NCBI GenBank assembly: GCA_026260175.1
Contig: JAKCWW010000319.1
Span: forward strand, 19,520-83,519
Direction of reading: 5' to 3'
DNA length: 64,000 nt
From: Reticulitermes lucifugus
Lineage: Eukaryota; Arthropoda; Insecta; Blattodea; Rhinotermitidae
Shown: one piece after another, positions 58,976-64,000 of the stretch
Position numbering within the stretch: the stretch's first letter is position 1
Layout: each line of letters opens with the position of its first letter
Notes under the pieces: model-generated
Database searches by the model: none
Told to the model about the DNA's origin: nothing
Seen by the model: only the letters and a program-made list of their open reading frames with translations
Program-made: the position numbers and the translations under genes

Positions 58976-61900
58976 TTAGGAGCAGAGACAAATCCACTTG
59001 ATTTTAATATCGTTGTAAGGAAATCAGGTGCGTGTTATTTCCCCGTTACGTGTTGCAGTTTGCGATAATTTGTGTGTGATTGAATTACTGTATTATTATA
59101 GTGCAACAAATAAATTCCAAAAGGCAGCTGAAATGTATGTAAGCCTAAAATGTCTTATAGTCTGTTGCTTCTGATAATAAACATATTAAAACGCGGCACA
59201 ACTACTATCACGTGACTTATTCGCACTTCGTCAGTGATACAATTCAGTTTCACAGGGGATAAACTCAGTAAATATATCAGACCTTCTGTAGATCTGTCGA
59301 ACGTGCCAAGTTAATTGAAAGCTGACGTAACGTATGTTGTCTTCTTTCGGAACATTTGTTACCTATTCATCATAAGTACCTTAATGTCAAACAAAATTTT
59401 GTAAAATTATTTTCGACAAAAATGCCTATCACGTTGATTTTTCAGTAACGCTCCGTACTTTTATTCTCTAAGGTCTCGGTTCGAGTGTTGCCTACGTTGA
59501 CGACTATCTTATAGTTTTCAGATTTTACCCAGCATCTCCAAATGAGTACCGCTTCCTCTTCCTTCCATAGCTTGACACACTAATTACTGGTGGTTATGAT
59601 TCCATTCAATCTAGTCCTGCGCCTTGAAGAGTATCGTTAGACAACTGAATAATAAAAGGCTGTATAATATTTCAAACTTGATGCAAATTTTTTTTAATTT
59701 TTAAACTTATTTTCAGTCAGCATCTATATACAATGCGAACACTTCTATACTTTTGAAACCTTAACATTAAAGGAGACTCGGTGAACCGGTCAGAGATTAG
59801 AAGCTCAAATCTGTAGCTGACACAGAAATGACGCACCAAATTGCGCTTATTCACACGCGCAAATAATTACCTTCCAAAACTCATATACCTGTTTTTAAAA
59901 GGATAATAATTCTATCTCTGTATTGTGTTTATGGGAAGGTAGTGTACAGGAGAAATAAGTTTCTAAGAAATTGTTTAACTTTAACTTGGATTAAACATCA
60001 CATTAATTGTGTAGAATAACTCGCAGTAAAGAAGTAAGATGTAACAAATGCAGTTAACTCGTTACTAAAAGTGGATACGGTGCTTTGACTTGGGAACTGC
60101 ACTCTGTGGGAACTAGGTCGCATTGTAGCTCACTAGCTCGAGCTGTCCTTTCTTCCTAATTTAACATTTCTGGAAAAAACATAAGAATAATGATAACATG
60201 ATGTTATTCAGGGATAAATATTTAAAGATAATGTTACATTTTACGCGCAAGTAAACAGGAATATAATTAAATAAATTATAATATTCTTATTACAAAATTT
60301 AAGTCAACAATAAATGAAAAAGGAATTTAACGAGAAGGAAAAATCGTAAGGAAGGTATGTGGGAAGATTGTGTAACACTAGCTGCAGCAAACCGCGCAAG
60401 TGAACGGCAAAATAGTGTTTCAAAATCATACACGTAAGAAGTTACATGTCGAAAAGAGGTCAATAAGCTTTAGTCTCCGGAATGCAGCTAATAAACACAA
60501 GTTGCTATCTTAAGTACACGTGCTGTAAATTAAATAAACTTAGGTTTGCAGGAGTATAAAAACACATTTTTTCAACATTCTATTTCGGGTGGATGCAACC
60601 ACCTAAACCAAGTTCAGTCCCACTGCAGTTAGAGAGAGTTCGTCCCTCAGAAACGTCAGGACAAAGCCAGTACACCACATGGCATAAATAATCAAAATAT
60701 GACAATCACTTTAACAGGAAAAATGTGGAATGAAAATTAAAAAATAATCAATTTGGAAGATGTGAAATACATTGCTGTAAGTATTTTGGTTCTTCAGAAT
60801 AACTCTACGAAGATAGATCGGCCTATGTATATATATTTTAGAACCTCTATATACTTTTGTATTTATCACATTGGTTTAAAATATCTTCTTCCTATGTTGT
60901 GTCAATAATAGAATTTTGTTACCTCTCAGCTTGTCTTATATTAAAACAGCATGTGAAAGGAAAGCTGGAGAAGTGACATATTTGCGTTTGTATTACACAA
61001 CAATGGCTGCTGTGGGAGAGTTCAGATTATAATCTACTCGTTAAACCGTCATGACTAAGGAATATATACACACGTGATGACCGTTAATGTTACACGGTAA
61101 TGGAAATGTGGACTATTGTTGTTACTTTCTGATATAGTGATGAAATCCTTTTGTTGCGTAGCACGTATCTTCATAAGTTCTACTTATGTTTAATAAAGGT
61201 AGGGTGTATGGTATATGTGAAGACAATGGAAAAAAATTACTATATCACATCAGCTGATATCCAAACTTTACATGTGTATAATAGTTTAGCCACATATTAC
61301 CATTACGCGGGGGCATTAACTGGCTAGATTGAAATGTATGGGAGAATATTTTAACAAATGTGTCAAATACGATTATTTAAACATTAAAACATAAGTACAC
61401 CTTATCCGTTGGCACAAACAGATGCACTGAAATACAGAAAAATATATTTTGCTTGGCCGTTAGTTTATCCATGCTGTAAGTTATTCTTTGCGCCTTCTTC
61501 TCTAGTTCTGTGTGGTTAACATCTAATATTGATGAATTCAATAGCTTCATGGCTTTAAGCATACAAATATCATGTTATAAATGACACATATAAGTAGCAT
61601 GAGTGAGAATTGTGCGTGTCGGTGTTGATTACATATCCTTGTTGGTCGCTGAAGAACAGAAACAAACACGCATGTATATTAACATCGCCTCACAAGTCAA
61701 CTGTGATTAATGGCTTAAAATTGGCCGGCACTCCTAAGACCAGACCGTCGTAAAGGAAACACCTGCGCGTTAAGGTTCCTGACAGATTAGATGAATAAAG
61801 ACACCGACAACCTCGCTACCGAATATTATGTGAAGCTTACCACACAGCTTCCATTGTGTCTTGGTTAGTAACGAAAAATACCAAATATAGCCTACTGTTA

Positions 61901-62579
61901 TTTTTATATGGAATAACTCTTTCTAAATGCCAAGGATTGCATATTGTTACCATGCATGCTTAGTATTCTATTTGTTGTTATCATACTTCTATTACAATAC
62001 CACTTATGAAAATCGACGAAGTGATAGTTTTTATAGGCCGTCATTGTTACAGAAGAAAAAGTTATAACATATGGGAAAAGGACGCAGTATGCTATTGAAA
62101 ATATAATAAAGTGGTTTCAAGCAAGTAAACGAAAAAAATTTCAACAAGTGTTAATGGAAAGAGGTTTTTATTGTGAATCATTTGTATGTTAGCGTGTTCT
62201 AAAGTTATTCAGTAAAAGTTTTCAGAACTGTTGTTTGGCGGGTATTACAGAGAGTTTGAATAAATTAGGTGGAGAAATGACGCTAGACGAAGGAAAAAGG
62301 CCAAAACAATTTTCAAAACCGATTCTGATGACAGTACCTGTTTCTGGAAGAAATAACTTTAAAAGTGTAGAGAACCACATTACACGCGATAATCATTGTG
62401 ATTAGCGCCACAACAATATATCCATATCGGTTCATCCGAAGCATAAATCCTTATCCCTCGTAACAAGATTTAAGAACTATTCATACACAAATATATGAAC
62501 TGACACTAAGAATATAATAAAATTACATAACGTACGTACAACGGCAATGAACGCTGCATATATCAATTCTATGGAAATA
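58976..62579. other. Non-coding DNA, nothing recognised
   Basis: AT-rich throughout, with no repeat termini or exon that I can support. Confidence 0.35.
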
Positions 62580-62620
62580 CTGTTGTTGTTGTTGTTTTGC
62601 TGCTGCTGTTGCTGCTGCTC
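62580..62620. repeat. (GTT)n/(GCT)n trinucleotide repeat
   Basis: Five to six GTT units followed by interrupted GCT units. There is no reading frame around it that I trust. Confidence 0.85.
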
Positions 62621-62709
62621 AAGGTGATGCAGCTGTAAAAATGTTGACTCTGCGAGGGGTGAAGTGTATTCAGAATATTATTTAACGGCATAATTCATGG
62701 GGTAAACGT

Positions 62710-62812
62710 GTATGACACCTCGTATTGGAGAGGTTCTGAAATCCTGGACATTGCTCAAGGGCCGAACATGCGGGGCGACAAATGCAAGGTGTCACTTCCC
62801 AGAAGACACACC
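62710..62812 (-). repeat. 'WDVTPC'-type dispersed repeat fragment
   Basis: On minus, 'gtgtcttctgggaagtgaca' translates as VFWEVTPC, matching the terminus CTTCTGGGATRTGACGC of the element at 43544. The other side has 'tatgacacctcgt'. It is a decayed member of the family, not a gene. Confidence 0.5.
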
Positions 62813-63557
62813 TTTTTAGAGTTAATGTCGTGAGAAAGTAAAGTCTCATTAATGGCCACTGACGCTTTAACCAAAACAGTAGGAAGGTTTCGTATAAAAG
62901 GAAGAGGTACATCTGTTGCATTTTCTTTCCTTTCTGTACTAGATTGATGCCGGTGCTACCTCCAAAGAGCAGAGTTCTGCTTCTGAATACAACAGTAGCT
63001 CACCTACACAAATTTTGCTCCATTTTATTAATCCAAATGTTTATTACCGTGTTAACAACAGTCATCACTTGGTCTCTATTCTGAGCAGAATGAATTCAGT
63101 CTACGTCATGAAGCCCCAAATTTTAAGATTAACTTTAATATTGTACATCCATGACAAATTGTCCTTCCAAGCAGTTGCTTCTGTTTAGGATTTTTAAAAA
63201 AAGGTTGTTTATATATCTTACATACGACATGTATAATACATATTCCACTAGTATTACCCTTTTTCATTCTTGTCAATAGCCACTGACTTTGTTTCCTTAA
63301 AATTCTGAGGAAGCCATGTACTGCATTCTTTATGTTATAAAACGCAGATTTTCTAGCATTGAAATGAACAGCAACAATCATTATTTTTATATTTTATAGA
63401 CAATTTTAAATCACTAAATGTGACTAGAATTCTTGATCGTTTTGCTTCATCTTAAGTAGTCATAGCATTTTCAGTATATTAGGACATGTGATTAACTAAC
63501 CTTGCTCTTACGATATGTAGAAAGTTATTGTAGAACTCCTTAACCTTCGAGTATATT
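62813..63557. other. Non-coding DNA, nothing recognised
   Basis: No supported feature. Confidence 0.35.
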
Positions 63558-63660
63558 TTGCAGAATGTGACACACCCACAGTTCACGGTCAGCAGGCCAG
63601 GTACCTCGTGCTTCCGTTTAGACACCACAGTCACGTCACAAGGAGTTCCCAGGACCGCCA
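63558..63660. other. GC-richer patch, open on both strands, identity unknown
   Basis: It follows an acceptor-like 'tatattttgcag' on plus and reads NVTHPQFTVSRPGTSC. On minus it reads KHEVPGLLTVNCGCVTFC. No donor is found at a sensible distance in either direction. It could be an exon, a regulatory element or an old repeat. Confidence 0.2.
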
Positions 63661-63698
63661 ACGAAAAGTGTCACCATAATCATGGTGACACATTTCGT
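63661..63698. repeat. 38-base palindromic hairpin, 16-bp arms
   Basis: acgaaaagtgtcacca and tggtgacacatttcgt are reverse complements with one mismatch, around the 6-base centre taatca. It lies just beside the GC-richer patch. It could be a dyad-symmetric binding site or a small foldback remnant. Confidence 0.65.
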
Positions 63699-64000
63699 GT
63701 CACATCAAAAACTTATCTTTCCTTTGCCACTTCCCGATGGCGGTGGGTAATTTGCAGATTTCACTTCGACGAACACAGCCTTAATAAAGGACTGGAACAG
63801 GGACAGCTCAGTCGATAAGTTGTCTAGACTACGGCTGGAAAGCAGACAAATCGGTTTGAAATTCAACCAAGAGAAAGATACTTTTCTCTTCCGCATAACG
63901 TCCCTAATACATCTGCAAACTATCAACCTCATATGCAATGAATACCGAGGGCCTATTTCATGAGATAAAGCGACTTAGGATGAGAAGCTGACCACTCTTC

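Overview
This is a eukaryotic, AT-rich, gene-poor stretch of what looks like an insect genome. The lineage is most probably cockroach or termite (Blattodea). That placement rests on remembered resemblance of several repeats to those common in Blattodea: tRNA-derived SINEs, a LINE tail ending in short tetranucleotide repeats, and small inverted-repeat elements whose translation contains 'WDVTPC' or 'FWDMTRR'. There is no bacterial-style gene organisation. Almost all short open frames here are chance or repeat translations.

The one gene I can support with splice structure is on the minus strand at the low-coordinate end. Exon 9512-9602 encodes a signal peptide. After a 7.5 kb intron, exon 1901-1966 continues in phase and encodes a short segment that resembles, from memory, the start of the first cadherin repeat of protocadherin-15 / Drosophila Cad99C. 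The rest of that gene would lie beyond base 1. Any 5' untranslated exon would lie above 9602, so much of the window may be its first intron or upstream DNA. A second coding-looking place is 39151-39318 on the plus strand. It has GC-rich codons, a hydrophobic C-terminal tail and an AATAAA about 95 bases after the stop, but an in-frame TGA sits just before it. A few isolated candidate exons with good splice sites are listed at low confidence (419-473, 27174-27236, 41096-41138 on plus; 58904-58974 on minus).

Everything else is repeat-derived or featureless. tRNA-derived SINEs of several families lie at 1-88, 4795, 8755, 13372, 18091, 18716, 19285, 21100, 23158, 27588, 27760, 30185, 30303, 31300 and 58705. 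A 5'-truncated LINE lies at 34633-35033. Two hAT-like MITEs lie near 12015 and 19416. A group of foldback elements shares a 'CTTCTGGGATRTGACGC' terminus (12766, 28892, 43544 and relatives). Three larger foldback elements lie at 3924, 20764 and 35589. A 34-bp satellite straddles the largest gap (53647-54522), and there are several microsatellites. All three N runs (139, 210 and 701 bases) fall inside repeats.

The most unusual pattern is a recurring hairpin, CTGANGA-T-[stem]-GAAACATGT-H, flanked by a closing stem. It occurs in at least six dispersed elements on both strands. Its layout resembles a minimal hammerhead ribozyme with a two-base-pair stem III, as described in Penelope-like retroelements, but with a consistent extra T before stem II.
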